Position numbers and translations under genes: made by a program
Shown here: piece by piece, positions 24,657 through 33,817 of the stretch
Numbering within the stretch: the stretch's first letter is position 1
How the letters are laid out: each line of letters starts with the position of its first letter
The notes under the pieces: model-generated
The model's database searches: none
What the model was told of the DNA's origin: nothing
The model's input: the letters and a program-made list of their open reading frames with translations, nothing else
DNA from: Desulfitobacterium_A sp035539115
GTDB lineage: Bacteria > Bacillota > Desulfitobacteriia > Desulfitobacteriales > Desulfitobacteriaceae
Direction: 5' to 3'
DNA length: 64,000 nt
Assembly (NCBI RefSeq): GCF_035539115.1
Contig: NZ_DATLJA010000022.1
Location: 1-64,000 of the forward strand

Positions 24657-25847
24657 TTACTTCGCGCCAACAATATCCATGAAGACGAATTTACCATTTT
24701 TCACTTGCTTAATGACTGCATCTTTCACAGCATTCCGGTTCTCATCTAAAGTGATAACTCCGGCTGCGCCCTGGAAGTCTTTTGTCTTCGCCAATTGATC
24801 TCTCACTTTGACGGAATCAGCAGCACCTGCTTTTTCGATCGCATCACGGATTAAGATATAGGAATCATAGGCTAAAGCAGTAGCGGCTGCAGGTTCTTTA
24901 TCCGGATATGCCTTCTTATATTCAGCGAGGAATTTCTCAGATTCCTTGGTCATTGGCTTTTCAGTCGTAAAGAAGGTTGAGAAGATAGCACCCTCAACTG
25001 CATTTCCACCGATCTGCAAAAATTCGTTCACTTCCCAAGTATCTCCACCAATAATGGGAACCGTTATCCCCAACTGACGGGCTTGTTTCATGAGCAGTGC
25101 GGATTCAGTGAAGTTCCCCGGTGCGAAGATGACATCCGGGTTTTGCGCTTTAACATTCGTCAACTGCGCAGTGAAGTCTTGGTCGCCGGTATTGTAGTTG
25201 GAAAGAGATAAAATTGATTTTTGATCTCCGGTTAATTGTTTAAAGGAATCCGAGAAAAACTTCGCCAGACCTACAGAATAATCATTGGATACTTCTTGAA
25301 TAACCGCGACTTTCTTGGCATTCAATTTACTATAAGCATAATTAGCCATCACTTGCCCTTGGAAGGGGTCAATAAAACACACCCGGAAAAAGTATTCATT
25401 ATTTTGGGTAACTAATGGATTCGTGGCCGAAGGAGCAACTGTAGGAACTTTTGCCTTTTTAACGACATCCCCAGCCGGCAAACACATTGAGCTACTATAG
25501 CTGCCGATGATCGCCGTCACTTTTTCTTTGTCAACTAAGCGTGAAGCTGCATTTGCCGACTCAACCTTATCAGACTTGTTATCAACAGTGACTAGCTCAA
25601 TTTTTTTACCAAGGACTTCTGGATAGAGTTTATTTGCAAGCTTAATACCTTCAAGTTCGATGGCTCCACCTGCTGCATATGAACCCGTCATCGGTTCTAA
25701 AACTCCGATCTTGATCGTGTCCCCACTTGAACCGGATGATCCGCTCGAACTACTGCTGCTTGCTGGGGCAGCAGCGCTTCCACAACCGGAAAGCAATAAA
25801 GAAGTTGTTAAGATTCCAGATATTAGGATCGACGCCTTCTTTTTCAA
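24657..25847 (-). CDS. livK: branched-chain amino acid ABC transporter substrate-binding lipoprotein
   Basis: About 396 residues from a TTG at 25847, preceded by AAAGGGGTAA; it starts LKKKASILISGILTTSLLLS with a lipobox ending SGCGS. The longer ATG frame to 25952 adds 35 residues ahead of the signal peptide and is rejected. The mature part has a Ser/Gly linker and a periplasmic-binding-protein type I fold (IKIGVLEPMTGSYAAGG, TAIIGSYSSSMCLPAGDVVK). In Gram-positives it is membrane-tethered and delivers leucine, isoleucine, valine or similar ligands to LivHM. Confidence 0.93.
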   Translation of the reverse strand: MKKKASILISGILTTSLLLSGCGSAAAPASSSSSSGSSGSSGDTIKIGVLEPMTGSYAAGGAIELEGIKLANKLYPEVLGKKIELVTVDNKSDKVESANAASRLVDKEKVTAIIGSYSSSMCLPAGDVVKKAKVPTVAPSATNPLVTQNNEYFFRVCFIDPFQGQVMANYAYSKLNAKKVAVIQEVSNDYSVGLAKFFSDSFKQLTGDQKSILSLSNYNTGDQDFTAQLTNVKAQNPDVIFAPGNFTESALLMKQARQLGITVPIIGGDTWEVNEFLQIGGNAVEGAIFSTFFTTEKPMTKESEKFLAEYKKAYPDKEPAAATALAYDSYILIRDAIEKAGAADSVKVRDQLAKTKDFQGAAGVITLDENRNAVKDAVIKQVKNGKFVFMDIVGAK

Positions 25848-26070
25848 TTGAGTTACCCCTTTCTGACTTCTCTCTTTATTCTGTTTAATGCCTTGTAGCA
25901 TAAACAACTTCCCCAAGTATCCAAAAAATCTATCTGCAAAGCTAGTAAGCAAATATTCCTAATTGTATAAATATAGCGACTATTCAGATATATTAAATTA
26001 TATACTCTCTTCGAGAAATTGCCAAGATAAATCTTTGCTTCTTGATCACTCGCGTATTTAGAGCTGAAGC

Positions 26071-26226
26071 TATAAAGAAAACTTGGCTTTCGCCGAGCTT
26101 GCGAAAGCGAAAACCGCTGGTTGCACTTATGCTATCTGCCCAAAACTTATACTTTCTTACGAAAATGGACTACATTTTCATACCTCCCTGTGAATCGGCA
26201 GGTTCATGGAAGTTTCTGTTAGTATA
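26071..26226 (+). repeat. dispersed structured repeat, copy 2
   Basis: A 156-base copy of the family also at 13245 and 56041. It has TATAAAGAAAAC, the hairpin GCTTTCGC/GCGAAAGC with a 7-base loop, TTGCACTTATGCTATCTGCC, the 60-base block with CCTGTGAATCGGCAGG, and the closing CTGTTAGTATA. It lies between the liv operon promoter side and the 26374 dehydrogenase, with no gene inside. Confidence 0.85.
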
Positions 26227-26235
26227 AATATAAAC

Positions 26236-26276
26236 CGCCGTAGAATCATCTGAAAACAGATGATTCTACGACGGCG
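26236..26276. terminator. hairpin next to repeat copy 2
   Basis: CGCCG plus TAGAATCATCTG pairs with CAGATGATTCTA plus CGGCG, with a three-base bulge and an AAAA loop. It is downstream of the dehydrogenase gene on the minus strand and may end that transcript. Confidence 0.55.
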
Positions 26277-26373
26277 TCATTGCCTCTCTGTTTAATTCAT
26301 TTTACAAGCAGCACACAAATTTGTCTATCGTTTTAGGAAAATAACACTGTATACTTAACGAACTCTCACTTAA

Positions 26374-27264
26374 TCAAAGGTTATAAAGTTTAATCAAAAC
26401 TTGAGTCCCGCTATTTTCTTCCCCTTCAGTTGCAAGTTTTTCATAGAGAGATTTGGCCAACTCCAGCCCTGGGGTCTTGAGACCCATCTCCTGTGCTGAA
26501 TCTAAGGCAATCTTGATATCTTTAATGATGTGTTTGACATAGAACCCTGGAGCGAAATCCCCCGCAATCATCCGGGGGCCAAGATTAGAAAGAGACCAAC
26601 TGCCTGCTGCTCCTCCACCGATGCTTTCAAGAACTCGGCTTGGGTCGAGACCCGCTTTTTGAGCATAAGCCATTGCTTCCGAAACGCCAATCATGTTCGA
26701 AGCAATTGTAATTTGGTTACACATCTTGGTATATTGACCAGACCCTGCAGGCCCTTGGCGAATAATATTTTGACCCATCACTTCAAAAACAGGTTTAACC
26801 GCGTTAAAAGCTTCCGCTTCCCCGCCGACCATGATCACGAGCTTAGCATCTCTTGCTCCAATATCTCCACCAGAAACAGGAGCATCTAAGACAAGAAGTC
26901 CTTTTTTCTTACCTTCCTCGGTAAGCTTCTTCGCTAACAAAGGGCTGGAAGTGGTCATATCGACTAAATAACTTCCGGTCTTGGCATGAGCGAGTAAACC
27001 GTCTTTGCCAAGATAAACTTCTTCGACGTCCTTAGGATAACCCACCATGCTAATCACAAGTTGGCTTGCTTCAGCAAGTTCGGCCACCGTATCTTGCCAA
27101 TTTGCACCAAGTTCAACGAGTTCTCGGGCACTTGCTTTCGTCCGATTGTAGACATTCAGCCGATAGCCTGCTTTTAGCAAGTTTTTCGCCATGCTTCTAC
27201 CCATAACTCCAGTTCCCACAAAACCAATCACAGTGTCTTTAGGAGATAACACCATTTTCTTCAC
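26374..27264 (-). CDS. NAD(P)-dependent 3-hydroxyisobutyrate dehydrogenase family protein
   Basis: A 296-residue beta-hydroxyacid dehydrogenase. The Rossmann motif GFVGTGVMGRSMAKNL is at the N-terminus, the substrate-binding DAPVSGGDIGA near residue 125, and the catalytic Lys within GSGQYTKMCNQI near 175. The family includes 3-hydroxyisobutyrate dehydrogenase, tartronate-semialdehyde reductase and succinate-semialdehyde reductases; sequence alone does not separate these. It is monocistronic between the liv operon and a sensor kinase. Confidence 0.88.
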   Translation of the reverse strand: MKKMVLSPKDTVIGFVGTGVMGRSMAKNLLKAGYRLNVYNRTKASARELVELGANWQDTVAELAEASQLVISMVGYPKDVEEVYLGKDGLLAHAKTGSYLVDMTTSSPLLAKKLTEEGKKKGLLVLDAPVSGGDIGARDAKLVIMVGGEAEAFNAVKPVFEVMGQNIIRQGPAGSGQYTKMCNQITIASNMIGVSEAMAYAQKAGLDPSRVLESIGGGAAGSWSLSNLGPRMIAGDFAPGFYVKHIIKDIKIALDSAQEMGLKTPGLELAKSLYEKLATEGEENSGTQVLIKLYNL

Positions 27265-27385
27265 TTCCTTATCTCATTATGACTCATTCATTCACCTATG
27301 ATACCTTCTTATAAATTGGACAGCGGAATACAAAATTCCTTCCTTACTCACGATTGTTTCTCGATTAAGCCTGTTTTTCTGTTCA

Positions 27386-28909
27386 TTAAGGTTTATTAAA
27401 TCGAAGGATTACTTGAGTCCCTGCAGGTGAGGAATAGATATCTATTTTTCCTTTGTGTCGGTTAATGATTTTCTTACAGATCATTATACCTAATCCGGTT
27501 CCTTGTTCCTTGGTTGTAAAAAAAGGTGTTCCTACTTTATCCATGAGTTCTTGAGGAATACCGCTGCCCTCATCCTCTACCTCGAAAACTACACTCTCTT
27601 TTTCTGTATAGGTCTTAAGGTAAAGTGAACTTCCTGGATTCATTGCTTCCAAGCTGTTTCGTACTAAATTTAGGATGACCTGACGCATCTCTTGATCATC
27701 CAGATAGATATCAGGAACCGCTTGAAGATCGAACTTGACCCATTTATTTTGACCGGCAGCATCCGCTTCAATTAGAGGAAACATTTTTTTTATGATTGAA
27801 TTAAGATTTTGTAACTGAAGTGTTGGTATCTTATTCGTACCGATTACAAGAAATTCAGATAAGATTTGATTCGCGCGATCCATTTCTTCAATCATTAGCT
27901 CAAAATATTCCTTATAAGGACTACAATCCTCTTTTTCGCCCAACTTTTGTAAAAAGCCTCGGACAGTGGCCAGCGGATTCCGCACTTCGTGACCTATGCC
28001 AAGCGCCGTCACATTAATCAAATTTACCCGTTCAATACGCGACATTTCCAATTCCATTTGTCGGCGTTCTGTGATATCACGAGCAATGATCGAAATACCT
28101 GTTGTTTTGCCTGCTTCTTGAATCCGCGAGATTGTAAGCGAGACATTGATGGAGTGGCCATCCTTGCACATCCATAGGGTTTCAAAGCGATCCGAATTAT
28201 CACCCTGAACAACCCGATTTAGGTTTTTCTGAACCTCATGCGTTAAATTCTTGGGAATAAACAGGAAGACCGAGTTTCCTAAGATTTCTTCTCTAGAATA
28301 CCCATACAACTTCTCCGCAGCCTTATTCCAGCTTGAAATATTCCCATCCAAATCTAATCCGATAACTGCAACCTCCGTAGACTCTACAATCGCCGCAAGA
28401 CGGGATAACTGTTCTTCATTTTTGATTCGTGCTCGAACTTCATCTTTTAGTTTTTGATTTGCCTTTTCAAGTTCATCGGTTCGCAACTTAACCATTTCTT
28501 CAAGGTGATTCTGATAACGTTTGAGTTCGCTTTCAACCCTTTTTCGTTCTGAAATATCGCGAATAGTATTCAACCCGATCTTTTGGTTCTTATAAACGAT
28601 CTCCTTGCAATTACATTCGACATAAATACGTTTCCCATCCGAACGGCGATGGATTGCCGTAAACGAAATACCCTTCGGGGCCTTAAGAAAGATATCCTGT
28701 AAAGTGAGCTCCTCCATACCCTCGTCACCATTGGGACAAAGTTCAATAATTTTCATACTCTTAAACTTTCCAATATTATACCCATACATTAATTCAGCAG
28801 CAGGATTAGCATCGATTATTTCGCCATTTCGGTTCGCTAATAGAATTGCATCCTGGGTTTTCTCGAAAATAAGCTGATAAAAACCAGCCAAATACTCACC
28901 CGCATCCAA
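27386..28909 (-). CDS. PAS-domain sensor histidine kinase
   Basis: 507 residues, soluble, with no membrane span. Two PAS/PAC modules occupy about residues 10-130 (DAILLANRNGEIIDANPAAE, DISERKR) and 165-290 (VAVIGLDLDGNISSWNKAAE, DITERRQ), linked by a coiled coil. A HisKA region carries the phosphorylated His at about 307 (GIGHEVRNPLATVRGFL), then an HATPase domain with N box NLVRNSLEA and G boxes DEGSGIP and GTGLGIM. Architecture resembles the cytosolic kinases that feed Spo0F/Spo0A in Bacillota. No response regulator is adjacent, so it is an orphan kinase. Confidence 0.92.
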   Translation of the reverse strand: MDAGEYLAGFYQLIFEKTQDAILLANRNGEIIDANPAAELMYGYNIGKFKSMKIIELCPNGDEGMEELTLQDIFLKAPKGISFTAIHRRSDGKRIYVECNCKEIVYKNQKIGLNTIRDISERKRVESELKRYQNHLEEMVKLRTDELEKANQKLKDEVRARIKNEEQLSRLAAIVESTEVAVIGLDLDGNISSWNKAAEKLYGYSREEILGNSVFLFIPKNLTHEVQKNLNRVVQGDNSDRFETLWMCKDGHSINVSLTISRIQEAGKTTGISIIARDITERRQMELEMSRIERVNLINVTALGIGHEVRNPLATVRGFLQKLGEKEDCSPYKEYFELMIEEMDRANQILSEFLVIGTNKIPTLQLQNLNSIIKKMFPLIEADAAGQNKWVKFDLQAVPDIYLDDQEMRQVILNLVRNSLEAMNPGSSLYLKTYTEKESVVFEVEDEGSGIPQELMDKVGTPFFTTKEQGTGLGIMICKKIINRHKGKIDIYSSPAGTQVILRFNKP

Positions 28910-29121
28910 ATACTTTCTCTCCCATCTTCTCTACAAACACTATTTAGCTTGTTCTTGATATTCCGCCAAATTCCTTCTTAAACTCTTAAAATTCTTCACT
29001 ATTTTACATTTTTCTTCCTTAATTCTCAGTGAGGGATCAAAAAAAAGTAATCTCTAGAGATAATATTTATCTGAGATGTTGCCTTAACGAATTTCCGCTG
29101 GGAGAAAAATAAATTTTAAAC

Positions 29122-29164
29122 TGTGATCTGAATCATTTGGCTCGCCTCTTTAATCCTTTATAAT
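29122..29164 (+). promoter_or_regulatory. ferredoxin promoter with CRP/FNR-like site
   Basis: TTGGCT at 29137-29142 and TATAAT at 29159-29164, spaced by 16 bases, form a good sigma-A promoter. TGTGATCTGAATCA at 29122-29135, abutting the -35 box, resembles the half-sites bound by CRP/FNR-family regulators (TGTGA, six bases, TCA). Binding by a redox regulator would make sense for a ferredoxin but is inference. Confidence 0.6.
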
Positions 29165-29206
29165 ATAACCATCAAAGGAGCTAAGTGCTCTAAGGAGGTT
29201 ACCGCA

Positions 29207-29398
29207 ATGACTGCAAAAGTGGATAAAAGTGCGTGTATCGGGTGTGGGCTCTGTTCTTCAACGTGCCCCAATGTTTTCCGTATGGAAGATGACGGATTGG
29301 CAAGTGTGTATACGGACCCTGTACCGGATGCTGACAAGGAATCCGTTCAAGAAGCCTGTGAAAGTTGCCCTGTGAGTGCCATTAGCATCGAAGATTAA
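29207..29398 (+). CDS. ferredoxin, [4Fe-4S]
   Basis: A 63-residue ferredoxin. CIGCGLCSSTCP near residue 11 gives the CxxCxxCxxxCP motif, and CESCPVSAI near the C-terminus supplies the reduced second motif. With no full second motif it should carry one [4Fe-4S] cluster, leaving two extra Cys that could form a disulfide. The acidic surface (EDDG, DPVPDADKE) suits electron transfer. AAGGAGG precedes the ATG. It is monocistronic with its own promoter and hairpin. Confidence 0.95.
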   Translation: MTAKVDKSACIGCGLCSSTCPNVFRMEDDGLASVYTDPVPDADKESVQEACESCPVSAISIED

Positions 29399-29416
29399 TA
29401 TAGGCACGGCAAATGT

Positions 29417-29451
29417 GCAAAGAACTGTTCCTCTGAGGTGCAGTTCTTTGC
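29417..29451 (+). terminator. hairpin after ferredoxin gene
   Basis: GCAAAGAACTG (29417-29427) pairs perfectly with CAGTTCTTTGC (29441-29451). It lies 18 bases past the stop; the following sequence is not T-rich. Confidence 0.65.
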
Positions 29452-29494
29452 TGTATACCCATAGGGCTATCTGAGAGCTAAGTACTTCTTAGGA

Positions 29495-30451
29495 CTACCC
29501 TCTTCCTCCATGAAATTCCGGTAGTGGCATTTCTAAAATTCTAAGATAGTGATTGGTCTCACGTAGAACATGATCGGCCAGCAAAGCTGAAATTGTGGAT
29601 TTAAGTTGGCAAGCGAGAATTAATTCTGCGTTCGTCGCTTTAAAATCTTTAAGGCTCAAGGTTGCCGCGTAAGTTTCTCGGGTAATTTGCTGGAGATTAG
29701 TTTTTGCCTGGGTCCCATCCTCAAATTCTTCTTGGATTTTTTTAAATGCTTTGGCATGCATATTTGCTTTTTCAATCAAAGGCTCTTCCTTCGGGTCTAA
29801 GAGTTGGCGAATCACTTCGGCATGCTCTTTCATGATCTGATTCCAAAACATTTCCATCTCAACCCTATGGAAAGTTGGATCAACCAGTTGCCCCCTCTGT
29901 AAGCGCAGGATGTGTTTCATATACATTTTTGTTTCATCCAATTGATGCTGAAAAATCGAGGGAAGATTGTGCGTGAAGAGGCAGCATGCTTTGGTGACGT
30001 CATCATAAACTCGTTGCAGGAAAGCGGCCATAGCTTGCGCACAAGTAAGTGCCTTTTCATTGAGCACACAAATTTTTTCTTCAATTCCAGTACCCGGGGG
30101 AATCATTCCCATTCCCGGCTGTAAATTTAACTCATTAACTGTGAGTTGCGTATTAATGGCAATACCACTGAGTTCTAACATCTTTTGTTCGGCCATTAAT
30201 GTTTTATCGGTAAAGAGCTCCCCAGATTGTAACACCTCGGCACTAATCACCCCTGGAGCCAGACAAATGGCCTCATATAAAATCTCCTCAAATTTACATT
30301 TAAAATTCTCCGCCTCCTGAAGTAATGCAACATCTTTACACTCGAAACCATCCTCATCAAAAATGGCATGTTCTTTCATAATCCGTGCCCAGAAAAGATG
30401 GAGTTCCAAAGATTCCCGGACAAAGTCGCCCGTCATTGGCATGGTGCTCAT
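29495..30451 (-). CDS. DUF2935 family protein (two-domain)
   Basis: A 318-residue all-helical protein made of two copies of the DUF2935 domain. The first begins LELHLFWARIMKEHAIF and the second EMEMFWNQIMKEHAEV. Each carries conserved Glu and His residues on helices arranged like a ferritin/hemerythrin-type four-helix bundle. The family is common in spore formers and its function is not established; metal binding is suggested by the conserved E/H pattern. A GGAGTAGG sequence lies before the start. Monocistronic. Confidence 0.85.
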   Translation of the reverse strand: MSTMPMTGDFVRESLELHLFWARIMKEHAIFDEDGFECKDVALLQEAENFKCKFEEILYEAICLAPGVISAEVLQSGELFTDKTLMAEQKMLELSGIAINTQLTVNELNLQPGMGMIPPGTGIEEKICVLNEKALTCAQAMAAFLQRVYDDVTKACCLFTHNLPSIFQHQLDETKMYMKHILRLQRGQLVDPTFHRVEMEMFWNQIMKEHAEVIRQLLDPKEEPLIEKANMHAKAFKKIQEEFEDGTQAKTNLQQITRETYAATLSLKDFKATNAELILACQLKSTISALLADHVLRETNHYLRILEMPLPEFHGGRG

Positions 30452-30539
30452 AGCCCCTACTCCTTTCGTACATGCCTACACATGAAATATTCTTGACACA
30501 TCGTATGCCGGGAAAAGAAATTTGTCACTATTTACGCAT

Positions 30540-30574
30540 AAAAATGACCGTCTCTCCCAGAGCCGGTCATTTTT
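30540..30574. terminator. terminator hairpin
   Basis: AAAAATGACCG (30540-30550) pairs with CGGTCATTTTT (30564-30574). On the minus strand it closes the SLH-domain gene at 30602; A/T tracts on both sides make it potentially bidirectional. Confidence 0.8.
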
Positions 30575-30601
30575 ATGCCTTAATTCATATTTTCTCTCTT
30601 C

Positions 30602-32869
30602 TTACCATTTGACTCCTAAGGTCTCAACCAACGCATACGCTCCTTCAGCTCGAGTCATGACTCGTCCCGGTTCAAAATCTGCTCCGTCAATTTTCATCAA
30701 TCCTAAACCCTTTACCAGAGCTACGTACCCCACGGCAGGATTATCAACTTTCACATCCTTATAAGGACTTTGAAACAAGCTTGGAATCTGAGCGATATTT
30801 TCCAAATTCAGAATTCGAATCTGCAGCTTAGCCATCAATTCTCGACTTACACCTGCTGTTGGGGACAAGTCTTCCTCCCACCAGCCTAGCTCTTTAGCCT
30901 TTTGAAGCACTTCCTCATCCTTCAAGTTAATATTCTGCCAGGCTCCATTTTTGGCAATAATCATCGCTTTGAGAAGCGAAGTCACGGTCAAAGTATCGTC
31001 AGGTTTAAATTGTTCTTTATTTTCACCAAAAATACCCGCTTGACCTAGTAAACTGATTTCTTTCTCGGCAGATTTTCCAGCGATATCCTTAAAGTAATAA
31101 GGATGTGGCAAGTCGACTAAGGCTTGCCCCTGCCAGTCCAAGAACTGCCCTGCTTTAGCATCCATTATATTTGAGCGGGCAAGGACATTATCTAGAGAAG
31201 GTTGATAGACAAGGCGAATCTCACCTAACCCACTAGGATTATAAATTTGCACATAGTTGAGTTCGAGAGGACGGGCTTGCAAAAATTTCTCCTCAGCGTT
31301 GCTCTGAATCATACCCTCTGAAGGGTCTGGAAAATCCAGAGTCCACCAGTTCAGATTGTAGTTTGTAATGGTTTTCGCGAACGTGTCAACCATCACTGTC
31401 ATTCCGTTACTGGGAAATACAATTCCGTTCACCACACGTTGATAATTAAATTCTTGCATGGTGGAACCCTCGCCCAGACCCTTATAAGCCCCATTGAAAC
31501 CCTCAACCAACTTTACATCTTGCAAATGCTGAGGTTGAATCTTGTTTAGAAATTCTTCGACGAGTTTCTGAGCAGTCGCTCGATCGATCGGAGTCATCTT
31601 CTCTGTGCCGGTAGTTACTTGTGGCGCAGTATTGAAGGCTAGCAGTTCTCCTGTCACTGCATCCAGCCGAGCTGAAACATATTGGACTCCCTCTTTGCCC
31701 TGTTGAGCAGAATTCCAATCCAACGTCCAGACTTGGTTCGGTCTATAGCTTCCATCCATCCCCAGGTTCGCATTCCTTAACGTGAGCGAATCAGGAATTG
31801 TTACCCATTTTTTAACGAATTCAACGGCTTGCTCCTGAGTGATCATCTGTGCCGTCTTTTCAACTTCCTTTGCTTCCTCCGGTGTCAGGGCAGGTTGTTG
31901 ACCACTACTTTTAGCTTCTCCACCATACCCTCCATTGTCATAGGCAAGGCCATCGCCAGCTAGCCATTGTCCCTTTTCTAGCGTCACAGGTTCTCCCGTG
32001 AGAGCATCGATCATTGCATTATCGGACGGAGTACTTTGGTAAACGAGACGAGCTTGGCCCTTCGTGTTAGCGGCGAGAGGCCGAATCATCTGTGGAACAT
32101 AGTATTGGAGTTGAAGCAGCTTATGCTCACTAAACGATTGGCGAGCCTTATCATCCCCGATCACACCTTGAGCAGAAAGCAAGTCTTCTGAGCTCCAATT
32201 GACATTATAACTTGTGACTCGACCATCCCCGCCATGCACTTGAACATTGATAGCATTGCTGGGAAAAGGGATTCCATTGACCATACGTTTCCACTGAAAC
32301 GAGTAAGTGACTGGTCCATAATTGTTCAGTGGAATGACCCGGGAATCCTGTGGAACATACTCTAATTCTCCTAAACGAGAAGCTAACATCTTATTCACAA
32401 GCTGTTGCGCCGTTTCCTTCGCTTCTGTATAAGAAATTTTCGGCAAATTGAATCCCGATTCTGCTGGAAGAGTATTCTTCCAGTAATTCGTGCTTAAAAT
32501 TTCACCGCTGTTCACGTCCACTTGGGCCGAAAAACTTCCGCCGTCCTGGTCTGGCTTCGACCAATTCAAAGACCAACTTTGCCGGTTATTATAACTGTTA
32601 AACCCTGAAGTAAATTGATCGAATTCCTTTGGAACCTCAAAATTTTGTTTGACTGAAGCAATCGCTTGTTCAAGACTAATGTCCGTTTTGGCTGTCGCAG
32701 CAATTATGCCCGTTCTCGCTTCAGCCCCCAAGGCTGGGATCGGAACAATCGTCTGAGCCAAGAACACGAAAGCCATGGGAAACACTAACTTACGAAACAT
32801 CTTTAGCATGGGAAGCATCATCCCTTCTTCCATATTTTTCTTATACTTCTTCTCTATATTTAGACGCAT
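30602..32869 (-). CDS. YcdB/YcdC-type (PepSY-like) repeat protein with SLH domains
   Basis: Up to 755 residues, though translation may begin at one of the internal Met codons near residues 17-24. A signal peptide (KLVFPMAFVFLAQTIVPIPA, cleaved after LGA) is followed by repeated YcdB/YcdC units, marked by pairs such as NNRQSWSLNWSKP with SFSAQVDVNSGEILS and RPNQVWTLDWNS with VSARLDAVTGELLAF. Two S-layer-homology segments close the protein (YFKDIAGKSAEKEISLLGQA and FEPGRVMTRAEGAYALVETL), so it should bind the cell wall. The family is found mainly in spore formers; no enzyme activity is assigned. Confidence 0.82.
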   Translation of the reverse strand: MRLNIEKKYKKNMEEGMMLPMLKMFRKLVFPMAFVFLAQTIVPIPALGAEARTGIIAATAKTDISLEQAIASVKQNFEVPKEFDQFTSGFNSYNNRQSWSLNWSKPDQDGGSFSAQVDVNSGEILSTNYWKNTLPAESGFNLPKISYTEAKETAQQLVNKMLASRLGELEYVPQDSRVIPLNNYGPVTYSFQWKRMVNGIPFPSNAINVQVHGGDGRVTSYNVNWSSEDLLSAQGVIGDDKARQSFSEHKLLQLQYYVPQMIRPLAANTKGQARLVYQSTPSDNAMIDALTGEPVTLEKGQWLAGDGLAYDNGGYGGEAKSSGQQPALTPEEAKEVEKTAQMITQEQAVEFVKKWVTIPDSLTLRNANLGMDGSYRPNQVWTLDWNSAQQGKEGVQYVSARLDAVTGELLAFNTAPQVTTGTEKMTPIDRATAQKLVEEFLNKIQPQHLQDVKLVEGFNGAYKGLGEGSTMQEFNYQRVVNGIVFPSNGMTVMVDTFAKTITNYNLNWWTLDFPDPSEGMIQSNAEEKFLQARPLELNYVQIYNPSGLGEIRLVYQPSLDNVLARSNIMDAKAGQFLDWQGQALVDLPHPYYFKDIAGKSAEKEISLLGQAGIFGENKEQFKPDDTLTVTSLLKAMIIAKNGAWQNINLKDEEVLQKAKELGWWEEDLSPTAGVSRELMAKLQIRILNLENIAQIPSLFQSPYKDVKVDNPAVGYVALVKGLGLMKIDGADFEPGRVMTRAEGAYALVETLGVKW

Positions 32870-33082
32870 TTCCTTCTCATTCTATGACGATCGAACTCAA
32901 TTATTTATAAAATTTTAGCAAATATAGAAAAGTCTATAATTTTCGAAATACTTTTGCCCTCCAGGCAGGTTTTTCCTTGCCTTTGCCGAACTCTTTATCA
33001 TCCTCTATAGCAAAGTATTTCTATGAAAATAAGTATCAAATTTTCGAAGTTTAGTTTAAGTTTAGATCAGGAGTGAGGAACA

Positions 33083-33631
33083 ATGAAACAACATTTTTGG
33101 GTCGTTTCTGCCCTTCTAACCTCATTATTTTTATCAGGTTGTGCTCCCTCCACCTCCGTTTTGACTTCTGCCCATTCCCTCCAGGCGGCTCAGACTTCTA
33201 GCGTTGCTGCTGAACCCCTAACCCCGATCGATCGTAAAGAAATTGAAGATCTCACCTTGCTCTTTGCTCAAAAATATTACACCTATACCTTGGAGAACTA
33301 CACTCAAGTCAATGCGTCGCTACTTCCCGTGATTACCCCAGAATATCAAGCTACATTTGAAAAGATTACAAAGAATGGATTTCTCGCAGCACAAGCAGCA
33401 AAGGCTGAATCTAAGGTCGAATCCGTTAGAATTATAGAAGTAGATAAACTTTCCCCTAATCAGGGAAAAGTTCACTTTGAATTCAAAGCCCAGGTCGCTG
33501 CCAATGGTCAAGAGACGGAAAATCGCTATAGCACCAAGCTCGACCTGCGCAAAATTGAAGGGCATTGGAAAATCAACGCTATTCTTTCCGAACAGCCTGT
33601 AGAATTTTTTAATCTTCAAACCCTACTTTAG
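33083..33631 (+). CDS. putative lipoprotein, NTF2-like
   Basis: A 182-residue lipoprotein: MKQHFWVVSALLTSLFLSGC gives signal peptide and lipobox with Cys at 20. The mature part, after a Ser/Ala-rich linker, alternates helix and strand (LTLLFAQKYYTYTLENYTQV, then KLDLRKIEGHWKINAILSEQ), resembling an NTF2-like cone fold. GGAGTGAGGAAC precedes the ATG. It is divergent from the SLH-domain protein and ends at a strong terminator. Its function is unknown; a cell-envelope role is likely. Confidence 0.72.
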   Translation: MKQHFWVVSALLTSLFLSGCAPSTSVLTSAHSLQAAQTSSVAAEPLTPIDRKEIEDLTLLFAQKYYTYTLENYTQVNASLLPVITPEYQATFEKITKNGFLAAQAAKAESKVESVRIIEVDKLSPNQGKVHFEFKAQVAANGQETENRYSTKLDLRKIEGHWKINAILSEQPVEFFNLQTLL

Positions 33632-33642
33632 CGGAATTCAAC

Positions 33643-33686
33643 AAAGGGGCATCTCGCTTCGTTTTCCGAAGAAAGATGCCCCTTTT
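33643..33686 (+). terminator. terminator after lipoprotein gene
   Basis: AAAGGGGCATCT (33643-33654) pairs with GATGCCCCTTTT (33675-33686), with an inner CTTCG/CGAAG helix, followed by CTATATCTCTTTTTT. Confidence 0.85.
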
Positions 33687-33817
33687 CTATATCTCTTTTT
33701 TAACTTTTCATCTGGAAATTATTCGAAAAAGTAGTATCATATCTCTATGTGTACAATGTCAAATAGAGGTTAGCTATCGAAACCCGTAGAGAGAGATCGA
33801 GAGAGGAGCCCCTCAAG

